From NCBI RefSeq assembly GCF_017068395.1, contig NZ_CP070619.1, positions 6,076,001 to 6,140,000 on the forward strand: a stretch of 64,000 nt of DNA, read 5' to 3'. A model generated the notes under the pieces. That model saw nothing but the letters and a program-made list of their open reading frames with translations. It had not been told where the DNA came from and searched no databases. Shown here in pieces: positions 24,015 to 32,603 of this stretch (positions within the stretch are counted from its first letter, which is position 1; the number at the start of each line of letters is the position of its first letter). A program made the translations under genes and the position numbers. This DNA is from Rhodococcus pseudokoreensis. Lineage in GTDB: Bacteria; Actinomycetota; Actinomycetes; Mycobacteriales; Mycobacteriaceae.

Positions 24015-25211
24015 GTGACGAGCGGATGGGCGGGACGCTTCCGAGGAAGAGCCCGGGGCGACGACTCGGCTCGTCTTGCCCACGACACGATGGTCGCAGC
24101 GTTTCTCGATATGGACAACCGGCAGAGCATCGCCGCCGCGGCCGTGGACGCCTCCGTCGAGCTGGCCCCGGAACGCGGAATCCGCCGGGCGTGGGAACCG
24201 GTCCGCGACGGGTGCTACCAGGCCGCGACGGCGTACCTGGCGGCGGAAGACCAGTTCGAGAATGTGCAGACGCCCGCGGCCACCGCCGCGTACGAGCAGG
24301 TGACGCGGCAGCTGGTGGCGGCGACGCAGACCCTCGACGAGTTCTATCGCACACATCGCGGCCACCTCGAGGAGTCGACCGCGATGCTGGCGGCCGTTCC
24401 GCAGCTCGCGCAACAGGCGCTGCAGGTCGCTGCCGCGGCGCAGCGCCGGGTGCAGACCGAGGGCGCCGCCTACGCCGGCTACCCGTCGGTGCGCGACCGG
24501 GGCGCCGCACTCGACGCCGCGGTCGTCGCGCTGCAGGGCGCCCGCGGTGCCAACCCGGTCCGCGCCGCGGCGGCGCGGGTGCGGGAGGAGTCGGCGGCGC
24601 TCGAGAAGGCGCTGGCCGCGGCTCCGTCCAAGGAGCGGGATGCCGCGCACGCGGTGTCGTCGGTGACGACGAGGATCGCCGCGGTGCAGACCCGGGCCGA
24701 ACGGCTCGCGCCCGCCTACTCCGCGCTGCTCCGCGAATTCAACGCGGCCAGTTCGGCGGATCTCGTCCACAACGACCGCAAGAGCCGAACGCACATCGAG
24801 CAGGCGCAGACCGATCTGCAGCAGGCACAGAAGGCCCTGACCGCGGGAAACCCCGAGGGGGCGCTGGATCTGACGGCCGCGGCGCGGACCCATCTCGTCG
24901 ACGCCGAGGCGAACGTCGACGGCGTCACCGATCGTCTGCTGTTGCTGCGGGACGTGCGGGAGAACCCGCGGTCCAAGGAGAACGAGATCAGATTTCGCCT
25001 CCGCGACGCCCAGATGTTGGCTGTCAATCGTGGGCTCGTGCGGGAATGGGGGTCGGTCCTGGACGCTCAGCTCGAGCGAATTGACCGAATTGCAGGGACA
25101 CTGACCGGGCGGCATCCCGACTACTGGGCGTACGTCACCCAGCTCGATGCCGTGTCGGTGTTCATTGCCGAGGTGGTTCAGAAGATGAGAGGACACACAG
25201 CGCAGCGATGA
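24015..25211 (+). CDS. Ala-rich helical (coiled-coil) protein heading the ter operon
   Basis: 398 aa from a GTG at 24015 ('MTSGWAGRFRGRARGDDSAR'); an internal ATG at 24090 would give 373 aa. Soluble, almost all helix, Ala/Glu/Gln/Arg-rich with long heptad-like stretches (about 100-230 and 250-330, e.g. 'HIEQAQTDLQQAQKAL'). No recognisable domain; the shape recalls TelA-like or other coiled-coil partners of TerD proteins. It is 12 bp upstream of the CitE-like gene and divergent from terD, so it is likely the first gene of the operon 24015-33851. Possibly a scaffold; no enzymatic motif seen. Confidence 0.75.
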   Translation: MTSGWAGRFRGRARGDDSARLAHDTMVAAFLDMDNRQSIAAAAVDASVELAPERGIRRAWEPVRDGCYQAATAYLAAEDQFENVQTPAATAAYEQVTRQLVAATQTLDEFYRTHRGHLEESTAMLAAVPQLAQQALQVAAAAQRRVQTEGAAYAGYPSVRDRGAALDAAVVALQGARGANPVRAAAARVREESAALEKALAAAPSKERDAAHAVSSVTTRIAAVQTRAERLAPAYSALLREFNAASSADLVHNDRKSRTHIEQAQTDLQQAQKALTAGNPEGALDLTAAARTHLVDAEANVDGVTDRLLLLRDVRENPRSKENEIRFRLRDAQMLAVNRGLVREWGSVLDAQLERIDRIAGTLTGRHPDYWAYVTQLDAVSVFIAEVVQKMRGHTAQR

Positions 25212-25223
25212 CACGGGGGGACG

Positions 25224-26450
25224 ATGAGCATTAGCGAAGAGGTCGGGACGACGGCGGTGCCGTCCGGTGTGACGACGGCGGTGCGGCATGTGCGGCACTT
25301 TCACCACCTCGAGCACGAGACGCACGACCGGCTGTTTCTGCACGCTCCGCAGGCGCTCGGGCCGGACGAGGATCGAACGGTGCTGGCGGTTGCGCTGGGC
25401 GCGACGCTGTACGTGCCGGCGAACAGGTCCGACCTGGCGGAGACGATTCTGCGCCGGTCGGCCGACGGGGTCTGCTCGATGGTCCTGGACCTCGAGGACG
25501 CCGTGGCGGACGACCAGGTGGAATCGGCGTTGCTCAACGCCGTCGACGCGCTGGATCTGCTGGCGACCCGTGGTGGCGCGCGGATGCAGCTGTTCGTGCG
25601 GGTGCGATCCGCCGAGGACCTTCGGCGGATCGCCGGCCTGCTGACGACCGGCGTCGAGGTGTTGTCCGGGTTCGTGTTTCCCAAGTTCGGAAGTGCGACG
25701 GGCGGCGCGTTCCTGGACGAGCTGGCCGCGGCGTCGGAGCGGCTCGGCAGGCAGTTGTATGCGATGCCGGTGCTCGAATCGCCCGCTCTGGTGCACCGCG
25801 AGTCCCGCGACGACGAACTCGCGAAGATCGGCGCACTGCTCGTCGAACACCGCGAGCGGATTCTCGCCGTGCGCATCGGCGCCACCGACATGTGTGCCAC
25901 GTTCGGCATCCGCCGCGACCGCGACCTGACGATCTACGACGTGCGGGTGGTCGCGGACGCGATCGCGGCCATCGTGAACTTCCTGGGCCGCGCGGACGAG
26001 ACCGGGCACGTCATCACCGGGCCGGTGTGGGAGTACTTCGCCGATCACGAGCGGATGTTCCGGCCGACCCTGCGCGCCACGCCGTTCGAGGAACACGACG
26101 AGGTGCGGTTCCGTCAGCAGCTGGTCAGCCGCGACCTGGACGGTCTGCTCCGGGAGATCGCCCTCGACCGCGCCAACGGCATCCAGGGCAAGACGGTCAT
26201 CCACCCGACGCACGTCGCGGCCGTGCACGCCCTGTCCGCGGTGACGCACGAGGAGTACCACGATGCGCTCGACATTCTCGGCGCCGAGGGCGTCGGCGGC
26301 GTCCAGGCGTCGGGATACCGCAACAAGATGAACGAAATGCGCCCGCACCGCAGCTGGGCCGAGAAGACACTCGTCCGGGCGAAGGTGTTCGGCGTGACCA
26401 ACGAAGGAATCACGTTCGTGGATCTGCTGACCGCACTGGCCGTCCGATGA
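25224..26450 (+). CDS. HpcH/HpaI aldolase/CitE-like lyase of the ter biosynthetic module
   Basis: 408 aa, longer than simple CitE (about 290). An N-terminal extension (1-55, His-rich 'RHVRHFHHLEHETHD') precedes a TIM barrel with 'ATLYVPANRSDL', the metal/substrate motif 'MVLDLEDAVADDQ' (86-98) and 'AVRIGATDMCATFGIRR'. The C-terminal 'GIQGKTVIHPTHVAAV' is the usual CitE closing motif. Predicted to make or break a C-C bond next to a CoA ester or oxoacid. In ter loci such lyases occur with PRTases and a HAD phosphatase, as here. GGGGGGA precedes the start; the stop overlaps the PRTase start (ATGA). Substrate unknown. Confidence 0.85.
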   Translation: MSISEEVGTTAVPSGVTTAVRHVRHFHHLEHETHDRLFLHAPQALGPDEDRTVLAVALGATLYVPANRSDLAETILRRSADGVCSMVLDLEDAVADDQVESALLNAVDALDLLATRGGARMQLFVRVRSAEDLRRIAGLLTTGVEVLSGFVFPKFGSATGGAFLDELAAASERLGRQLYAMPVLESPALVHRESRDDELAKIGALLVEHRERILAVRIGATDMCATFGIRRDRDLTIYDVRVVADAIAAIVNFLGRADETGHVITGPVWEYFADHERMFRPTLRATPFEEHDEVRFRQQLVSRDLDGLLREIALDRANGIQGKTVIHPTHVAAVHALSAVTHEEYHDALDILGAEGVGGVQASGYRNKMNEMRPHRSWAEKTLVRAKVFGVTNEGITFVDLLTALAVR

Positions 26451-27730
26451 GTTCACCCACCGCCGTCCGCGCGGTGCCCTGGGCCACGGAGCATCTGGGG
26501 TTGACGCTCGCCCATGTGGATTCGAGCTCGGGGCTGACGATCCCCGAACTCGTCGAGCCGGGTCTGCGGCGCAACCCGCGACGCGCCCACCTGCTCGTCT
26601 CGACGGTCCTCGGCAAGCACGTGCCCACCGACCCCGGCGCGGTGATCGGCGCAGGCGACCGCCTCGGTGACCTGGTCGCCGATGTCCTCGGACCGGATGC
26701 GGACCCCGTCGTGCTCGGGTTCGCGGAGACCGCAACAGGTCTGGGCCATTGCGTCGCCGCGCGGCTGCGCGCCCGGTGCTACCTGCACTCCACGCGCCGG
26801 GACGTCCCCGAGATCGGGACGTCCGCCGGTTTCGAGGAGGGGCACTCGCACGCCACCAGTCATCAGCTGCAGCCGACGTCCGTCGAGTTGTTCGCCGGTG
26901 ATCGGCCCCTCGTCCTCGTGGACGACGAGATCTCCACCGGCGCCACCGCGGTCGACGCAATCCGCGCGCTGCACCGGCAGAACCCGCGCAGCCGGTACGT
27001 CGTGGCGTCGCTCGTCGACATGCGCGACCAGGGCCACCGGGACGCCGCCGACGCCGCGGCCACCGAACTCGGTGTGCAGATCGACAGCGTGAGTCTGGCA
27101 TTGGGGCGCACCGAGCTTCCCGACGCGCTGACCGACGCCGTCGGCGCGCTTCCGGATCCCGTGCTCAACCCCGTCGGCGCGCGGACCGGGACCGTGGAGC
27201 GGGCCGACCTGGCCTGGCCCGCCGCAGTTCCCGAGGGCGGGCGTCACGGCTTCCTGCGGGAAGACACCGAGGAATTCGATGCGGCCGTCGCGTCGGCGGC
27301 CGCGGCGCTCCGTGATCGGCTCGACCCGCAGCGTCCGGTGATCGTCGTCGGGCACGAAGAGTTGATGTACCTTCCGTTGCGGATCGCGGACACGCTCGCC
27401 GCATCCGGTTTCCGGGTCCGATTCCAGACGACGTCCCGGTCGCCCGCCTACGTGCTCGACCAGCCGGGGTACCCGCTGCGCCGCGGATTCCGCTTCACCG
27501 CCCCCGAGGCCGGGGAAGAGCAGCCGCGGTTCGTCTACAACGCGCAGTGGCCGGACGAGGACGCCGTCGTGGTCGCGGTAATCGACGCCGCCGCCGACAC
27601 CGACCGGCTCACCGCACGCGGAGGGCTCCTCGACGTCCTCACTGCGGCCGGAACGGATGTGCTGCTGGCCGTCGTGTCCGGCGCCGACCCGCGGTCGCTG
27701 CGGGCGGCACGCGCGGGAGCGGCGTCGTGA
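26447..27730 (+). CDS. Phosphoribosyltransferase with C-terminal TRSP domain
   Basis: 427 aa. N-terminal PRTase fold with the PRPP-binding signature 'LVLVDDEISTGATAVDAIR' (155-173; acidic pair Asp159/Asp160) and an upstream 'GFAETATGLGHCVAARL' helix. The C-terminal third carries the TRSP-type region 'PVIVVGHEELMYLPLRIADTL' and 'FQTTSRSPAYV', whose T-S-R-S-P core gives the domain its name. Such PRTases are found in ter loci and are predicted to attach a ribose phosphate to an unknown base. Starts inside the CitE-like stop and ends inside the next GTG start (GTGA): tight translational coupling. Confidence 0.87.
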   Translation: MSSPTAVRAVPWATEHLGLTLAHVDSSSGLTIPELVEPGLRRNPRRAHLLVSTVLGKHVPTDPGAVIGAGDRLGDLVADVLGPDADPVVLGFAETATGLGHCVAARLRARCYLHSTRRDVPEIGTSAGFEEGHSHATSHQLQPTSVELFAGDRPLVLVDDEISTGATAVDAIRALHRQNPRSRYVVASLVDMRDQGHRDAADAAATELGVQIDSVSLALGRTELPDALTDAVGALPDPVLNPVGARTGTVERADLAWPAAVPEGGRHGFLREDTEEFDAAVASAAAALRDRLDPQRPVIVVGHEELMYLPLRIADTLAASGFRVRFQTTSRSPAYVLDQPGYPLRRGFRFTAPEAGEEQPRFVYNAQWPDEDAVVVAVIDAAADTDRLTARGGLLDVLTAAGTDVLLAVVSGADPRSLRAARAGAAS

Positions 27731-28836
27731 CGGCGCCGCTGACCGGCCCGGCGTTCGGTTCGTACGCCGCCGACGAGGTGGGCTGGCTGCTCACAGACCT
27801 GTCGCACGTCGACCTCGAGGCCGACGTCGCGGAGCGGGAGCGCCGCATCCAGTCGGGTGCAGCCCACTACGCCGAGACGCTGCCCATCGAGTACCAGCCC
27901 GACGCGGAGTACCGCGAACTGTTCGAGAAGGTGCTGCAGGACAGCTCCATTCGACTCGCGCGCGCGGTGGGCACGGTCACCGACCTCGTGCTGGCCGAGC
28001 GGGGCAGCGACGTCACGCTCGTGTCGCTGGCGCGCGCCGGAACTCCGGTGGGCGTGCTCATGCGCCGCTGGGCGCGGGACGTCCACGGCCTGGCGCTGCC
28101 GCACTACGCGGTCTCGATCGTCCGGGACCGCGGGATCGACGCCGTCGCGCTCGACTACCTCGCGCGTCACCACGACCCGAAGAACGTGGTCTTCGTCGAC
28201 GGCTGGACGGGCAAGGGCGCCATCGCCCGCGAGTTGTCGCAGGCACTCGCGGAGTACCGCGAGGCCGGGGGCGCCGAGTTCGACGACGACCTCGCCGTCC
28301 TCGCGGATCCAGGGCACTGCGTCCGCACGTTCGGCACCCGCGACGACTTCCTGATCGCGTCGGCGTGCCTGAACTCCACCGTGTCGGGTCTGGTGTCGCG
28401 GACCGTCCTCAACGACACGCTGATCGGCCCCGGCGACTTCCACGGCGCCAAGTTCTACGCGCACCTCGCGGGCGAGGACGTGTCCAATCACCTCCTCGAC
28501 TCCGTCAGCACGTCCTTCGCGGACGTGCGTGAGCACGTCCCCGGCGACGTCGAGGAACTGCTGCGGTCGGACCGGACACCCACCTGGGACGGCTGGACGT
28601 CCGTCGAGGCTGTCCGGGCGCAGTACGGAATCTCGACGGTGAACTTCGTGAAGCCCGGCGTCGGCGAAACCACCCGGGTGCTGCTGCGCCGGGTGCCGTG
28701 GCGAGTGCTCGTCCGCGACCTCTACGCCCCCGAGCACGCGCACATCCGGCTACTCGCCGCCGCGCGCTCTGTTCCCGTCGAAGAGGTTCCCGGCCTGGCG
28801 TATTCGTGCATGGGCCTGATCAAGGATGTGACATGA
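27727..28836 (+). CDS. StiP/PRTase_1-family protein, second phosphoribosyltransferase-like enzyme
   Basis: 369 aa, GTG start overlapping the previous stop. It shows a divergent PRTase core: 'VTLVSLARAGTPVGVLMRRW' (96-115) resembles the PPi loop and 'NVVFVDGWTGKGAIAREL' (153-170) the PRPP loop, with Asp-Gly-Trp replacing the usual acidic pair. Databases often call this family 'cysteine protease StiP', but the motifs point to a PRTase-like fold. Two distinct PRTases side by side suggest synthesis of a nucleotide-like molecule using PRPP twice, or a synthase/salvage pair. Overlaps the HAD gene by 4 bp. Confidence 0.82.
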   Translation: MTAPLTGPAFGSYAADEVGWLLTDLSHVDLEADVAERERRIQSGAAHYAETLPIEYQPDAEYRELFEKVLQDSSIRLARAVGTVTDLVLAERGSDVTLVSLARAGTPVGVLMRRWARDVHGLALPHYAVSIVRDRGIDAVALDYLARHHDPKNVVFVDGWTGKGAIARELSQALAEYREAGGAEFDDDLAVLADPGHCVRTFGTRDDFLIASACLNSTVSGLVSRTVLNDTLIGPGDFHGAKFYAHLAGEDVSNHLLDSVSTSFADVREHVPGDVEELLRSDRTPTWDGWTSVEAVRAQYGISTVNFVKPGVGETTRVLLRRVPWRVLVRDLYAPEHAHIRLLAAARSVPVEEVPGLAYSCMGLIKDVT

Positions 28837-29711
28837 CCGCGTTGATCGCGACGGACCTCGACCGGACCATGATCTACTCCCGCGCGGCGATGGAACTCGC
28901 CGTCTCCGAGAGCGACGTGGCGTCCGCGGCCGGCGACGACGATCTTCTGTGCGTCGAGGTGTACGACGGCAAACCCCTGTCCTACGTCACGTCGGCCGCC
29001 GAGGCCATGCTGCGCACGCTCACCGCGTCCGCCGTGGTCGTGCCCACCACCACTCGCACCGTCGCGCAGTTCGAGCGCATCGACCTGCCGGGGGCGCCGT
29101 GGCGGTACGCGATCACGACCAACGGCGGGAACATCCTCGTCGACGGTGTCCCCGATGCGGGCTGGCGGTCGGGCGTCGACGTCGCGATCGCCGACGGCGG
29201 TGCGTCGCTGGTGGAGGTCGGGGCCGAGTTGAGCCGCCGGATCGACGACAGCTGGGTCCGGTCGTCCCGGGTGGCCGACGAGTTGTTCTCCTACCTGGTC
29301 GTGGACCTCGACGCGATGCCCGAGGGCTTCGTCGAGGAGTGGAACGACTGGTGCGTGGATCGGGGCTGGGGTGCGTCCCGCCAGGGCCGCAAGATCTACA
29401 CGATGCCCGACGCGGTGTGCAAGAGCCGTGCCGTGGCGGAGGTCCGTTCCCGGCTCGTCGAGGACGGCGTGCTCGCGGCGGAAGCGCCCGTGCTCGCGGC
29501 GGGGGACGGGGCGCTCGACGCCAACATGCTCAGTGCCGCCGATGCCGCCATCCGCCCCCGGCACGGCGAACTCGAAACGCTCGACTGGCAGCATCCGACC
29601 CTGTCCGTGACCGGAAGCAGCGGGATCGCCGCCGGTGAGGAGATCCTGCGCTGGTTCGCGGACCGTGTCGAGCGGGGTGCGGGGACGACGGCCGCGGGCG
29701 CTCTTTTGTAG
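28833..29711 (+). CDS. HAD-superfamily phosphatase of the ter module
   Basis: 292 aa. HAD motif I is 'IATDLDRTMIYSR' (nucleophile Asp8, acid/base Asp10). Motif II is probably the Thr of 'VVVPTTTRTV', motif III the Lys in 'KSRAVAEV', and motif IV 'LAAGDGALDANML'. The cap between motifs II and III is large (type C2-like), as in sugar phosphate and nucleotide-precursor phosphatases. Cytosolic. Expected to remove a phosphate from a product of the two PRTases. Starts within the stop of the StiP-like gene (ATGA). 62 bp separate it from the double-TerD gene. Confidence 0.87.
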   Translation: MTALIATDLDRTMIYSRAAMELAVSESDVASAAGDDDLLCVEVYDGKPLSYVTSAAEAMLRTLTASAVVVPTTTRTVAQFERIDLPGAPWRYAITTNGGNILVDGVPDAGWRSGVDVAIADGGASLVEVGAELSRRIDDSWVRSSRVADELFSYLVVDLDAMPEGFVEEWNDWCVDRGWGASRQGRKIYTMPDAVCKSRAVAEVRSRLVEDGVLAAEAPVLAAGDGALDANMLSAADAAIRPRHGELETLDWQHPTLSVTGSSGIAAGEEILRWFADRVERGAGTTAAGALL

Positions 29712-29773
29712 GTTGTAGGCAAACAGGCCAAACGGGACAAACCCGACGCTCCCACAGTGAAGGAATCACCGCA

Positions 29774-31012
29774 GTGTCCACTCCGCTTGCCAAGGGTCAG
29801 AACGGCCCACTGAGCGTCGACGACGTCATCGTCTCCCTCGAGCTGACCGCCGCCGCCGACCTGTCCGCGCTGCTCGTCACGGACTCGGGGAAGGTCCGCT
29901 CGGACGCCGACTTCGTCTTCTTCAACCAGCCGTCCGGTCCCGGCGTGCAACTCGTGCCCGGGGCCCCCGGCCAGGCGGCGTCGCTGAAGGTGTCCCTCGG
30001 CGCGGTACCCGCCGACATCGCCCAGGTGCGCGCGGTCATCACACTCGACGACGCCACCAGCAACTTCGGCCGCTCCGCCCCGCCGACGGCCCGGGTCACC
30101 GACGGCGCCGGAAACGCGCTGTACGAGTACCGGATCGACGGACTGAACTCCGAGTCGATCGTCATCGCGCTCGAGCTGTACCGCCGCCAGGGCGCCTGGA
30201 AGGTGCGGGCCGTCGGGCAGGGCTACGCCGGCGGTTTCGCCGCACTCGTCACCGATCACGGTGTGTCCGTCGACGACGCTCCCGCACCCGCGGCCGCCCC
30301 GGTCCAGCAGCCGCCGGCACCGCAGGCCGCCCCGGCTCCGGCCTATCCGCCGCCGGCCGCACCGGTGCCGGCCCCGGCGCCTCCGGCTCCCGCTGCCCCC
30401 GCGGCTCCGGCCGAGGTCAGTCTCACCAAGTCGCGGCCGGTCAGCCTGAGCAAGGGCCAGAAGGTCACGCTCCGCAAGGACGGCGGCGTCGCGCTGACGT
30501 ACATCCAGATGGGACTCGGCTGGGATCCGATCGAGAAGCGCGGCATGTTCGGAAACCGTTCCGCCAACGTCGACCTCGACGCGTCGGCGGTCCTGTTCGC
30601 GGACAACAACATGGTCGATGTCGCCTACTACGGCCAGCTGACGTCGAAGGACGGGTCGATCCGGCACCAGGGCGACAACCTCACCGGTGAGGGCGCGGGC
30701 GACGACGAGGTGATCCTCGTGGATCTCACCCGCATTCCGCCGCATGTCTCGACCATCGTGTTCATCGTGACGTCGTACCGCGGGCACACGTTCGAACAGG
30801 TGAAGAACGCGTTCTGCCGCCTGGTGGACACCACGTCGAACGCCGAACTCGCCCGGTTCACGCTGCAGGGCGGGATGCCGTTCACCGGAATGGTGATGGC
30901 CAAGGTGTACCGGGTGGGCGGCGAATGGAAGTTGCAGGCCATCGGTGAGGGCATCCAGGCCAAGCACGCCGGTGAGGCCGCGCCTCAACTCGCCCGGTTC
31001 CTCGGCGTCTAG
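29774..31012 (+). CDS. Double TerD-domain protein with Pro/Ala linker
   Basis: 412 aa, GTG start with GAAGGA at 9-bp spacing. The first TerD domain (1-165) keeps 'SDADFVFFNQPSGPG' and 'WKVRAVGQGYAGG' but lacks most acidic calcium ligands. A low-complexity linker (about 167-212) is nearly all Pro and Ala. The second TerD domain (about 213-412) is canonical, with 'ANVDLDASAVLF' and 'GDNLTGEGAGDDE'. One metal-binding and one apparently degenerate domain suggest a sensor plus adaptor. The linker's CCG/GCC repeats make it slippage-prone. Ends 9 bp before the next gene. Confidence 0.9.
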   Translation: MSTPLAKGQNGPLSVDDVIVSLELTAAADLSALLVTDSGKVRSDADFVFFNQPSGPGVQLVPGAPGQAASLKVSLGAVPADIAQVRAVITLDDATSNFGRSAPPTARVTDGAGNALYEYRIDGLNSESIVIALELYRRQGAWKVRAVGQGYAGGFAALVTDHGVSVDDAPAPAAAPVQQPPAPQAAPAPAYPPPAAPVPAPAPPAPAAPAAPAEVSLTKSRPVSLSKGQKVTLRKDGGVALTYIQMGLGWDPIEKRGMFGNRSANVDLDASAVLFADNNMVDVAYYGQLTSKDGSIRHQGDNLTGEGAGDDEVILVDLTRIPPHVSTIVFIVTSYRGHTFEQVKNAFCRLVDTTSNAELARFTLQGGMPFTGMVMAKVYRVGGEWKLQAIGEGIQAKHAGEAAPQLARFLGV

Positions 31013-31021
31013 GGGCGGTTG

Positions 31022-32596
31022 GTGACGGTCCACCTCGTTCCGGGGCAGAACGCTCCGCTGCCGTCGCGCGTACTGCGTTTCCGCGCAGTCGACGCGACAC
31101 CGGTCGACGTCGCGGCGTTGATCGTCGACGGCGATCTGCGCGCGCTGTCCTCGGACCATTTCGTGTTCTACAACCAGCGGCGGGCCGCCGGGGTGGAACT
31201 CGACGCGGACGGAACGGTCCGGCTGCACCTGGACGAGGTGGACGCCGCCGCGGCGGGGGTGCTCTGCGTGGTCAGTGTCGATCCGGCATCCCCGAGCGGT
31301 CCGGCGACGCTGGCCCGGTCGGGTCTGTCGGCCACGCTCGCCGATGAAAGCGGCAGTACCGTGGTCGTTTTCGACGTCCCGCTGGTCGGTTCCGAGGCGG
31401 CCGCGATCTGCCTGGAGATCTACCGCCGCGGCGCCGACTGGAAGGTCCGCGCCGTCGGGCAGGGATACGACGGCGGCCTCGCCGAACTTCTCGCCAAGCA
31501 CGGCGTCGACGTGGACGAACCCGCGCACCCTGTCGCCGAAGAGGTTCCGGCGACGCCCGGTCCGGCGGACATCCCGCTCGACCCGGCCCACTCGTTCGAG
31601 AGAGCGTGGATGATCTTCGAGGACGCCGCCCGGTCGGCGGCCTCGTTCCGGTCCTCCCGCGACTACGCGCAGACGCGGCTGGACGACGAACTGTCCGCGT
31701 CGGTGGCCGACCCGGCAACCCGCAACAGTCCGGCGGTCGCGCAGTCGCGGGCCCGGGCGCAGGAGCGGTCCGACGCCCTCGTCGCCGAGGCGCAACGCAA
31801 ATTCGACGGCGAGACTTCGCAACTGGCCGAGGAACTCCGCGTCATCGACCCGCTGCTGCCGCGGTCGCTGGCGACGTTCGAATCCGCCGCGTGGACGAGC
31901 CGGGTCACCCACACCGCCGTCACGGACGGCCTGAGGCTCGGCGAGTTGTCCGCACCCGACCTCGGCGAACTGCGGGTCCCGTTCTGCGTCCACTACCCGC
32001 TGGGGCGTCCCCTCTGGATCGTCGGCGAACCGGCCGAGGCCGCACCGGTGGTCGCCGCGCTGGCGGCGCGCATGCTGGTGGCGTCGCCCGCTTCATTACA
32101 ACGGCTGGAGGTCGTCGACCTCAGCGGCTCGCTACGCGAGTTCACCGAACCCCTCGGTGCGCTCCTGGCCTCGCCCGTCGTGTCCGCGGCCTCCGACATC
32201 ACCGCCCGGCTCACCGCGCTGTCCGAGAGCGTCGACCTCGCAGAAATGGCGGCCCGCAACGGGATCCGGGACGCCCTGCCGGAACCGCGGCTGGTGATCC
32301 TCGGCGACTTCCCGCACGGGTACGGCACCGAGGACGCCGCACACATCGTGCACCTCGCCGACCACGGTCCCGCCGTCGGGACGTCGCTGATCATCGTCGG
32401 CGACAGCGCCGGCGCCGCTTCGGATCCGGGAGTCGCGGTGCTCGAACGCATCGCGCAGCAGGTTCCGACGTCGGGGGTCCTCACCGTCTCCGACCCGTGG
32501 ACGCGCAACGACTGGATCCTGACCCCCGACCGGCTCCCGGACCACCCCCTGCACCGGGCGTCGGTGCTGGATTCGCTGACCGGGCACGAAAGGTGA
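31022..32596 (+). CDS. TerD-domain protein fused to coiled coil and degenerate FtsK/HerA-like region
   Basis: 524 aa from the GTG at 31022, close after GGGGCGG. Residues 1-165 form a TerD domain with reduced metal loops ('DHFVFYNQRRAAG', 'WKVRAVGQGYDGGL'). Residues 192-290 are helical and probably coiled coil. From about 316 the sequence resembles the FtsK/HerA ATPase core: 'PLWIVGEPAEAAPVVAALAA' (330-349) stands where G-x-x-x-x-G-K-S would bind ATP, then a Walker-B-like 'LEVVDLSGSL' and 'RLVILGDFPHGYG'. The P-loop lysine is absent, so this is likely a non-hydrolysing relic or protein-binding module. The FtsK link is my reading and is uncertain. Confidence 0.8.
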   Translation: MTVHLVPGQNAPLPSRVLRFRAVDATPVDVAALIVDGDLRALSSDHFVFYNQRRAAGVELDADGTVRLHLDEVDAAAAGVLCVVSVDPASPSGPATLARSGLSATLADESGSTVVVFDVPLVGSEAAAICLEIYRRGADWKVRAVGQGYDGGLAELLAKHGVDVDEPAHPVAEEVPATPGPADIPLDPAHSFERAWMIFEDAARSAASFRSSRDYAQTRLDDELSASVADPATRNSPAVAQSRARAQERSDALVAEAQRKFDGETSQLAEELRVIDPLLPRSLATFESAAWTSRVTHTAVTDGLRLGELSAPDLGELRVPFCVHYPLGRPLWIVGEPAEAAPVVAALAARMLVASPASLQRLEVVDLSGSLREFTEPLGALLASPVVSAASDITARLTALSESVDLAEMAARNGIRDALPEPRLVILGDFPHGYGTEDAAHIVHLADHGPAVGTSLIIVGDSAGAASDPGVAVLERIAQQVPTSGVLTVSDPWTRNDWILTPDRLPDHPLHRASVLDSLTGHER

Positions 32597-32603
32597 GTAC
32601 ACC

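Noticed and set aside
23832..27101. 1089-codon minus-strand open frame opposite the ter enzyme genes
   Set aside because: Antisense shadow; the plus strand encodes recognisable proteins with overlapping start/stop codons.
30280..30415. Pro/Ala codon repeats as a possible DNA repeat element
   Set aside because: They encode the flexible linker between two TerD domains; no exact repeat unit or non-coding role.
29396..31993. 865-codon minus-strand open frame opposite the double-TerD gene
   Set aside because: Shadow frame with Gly/Arg/Asp-rich low-quality sequence.
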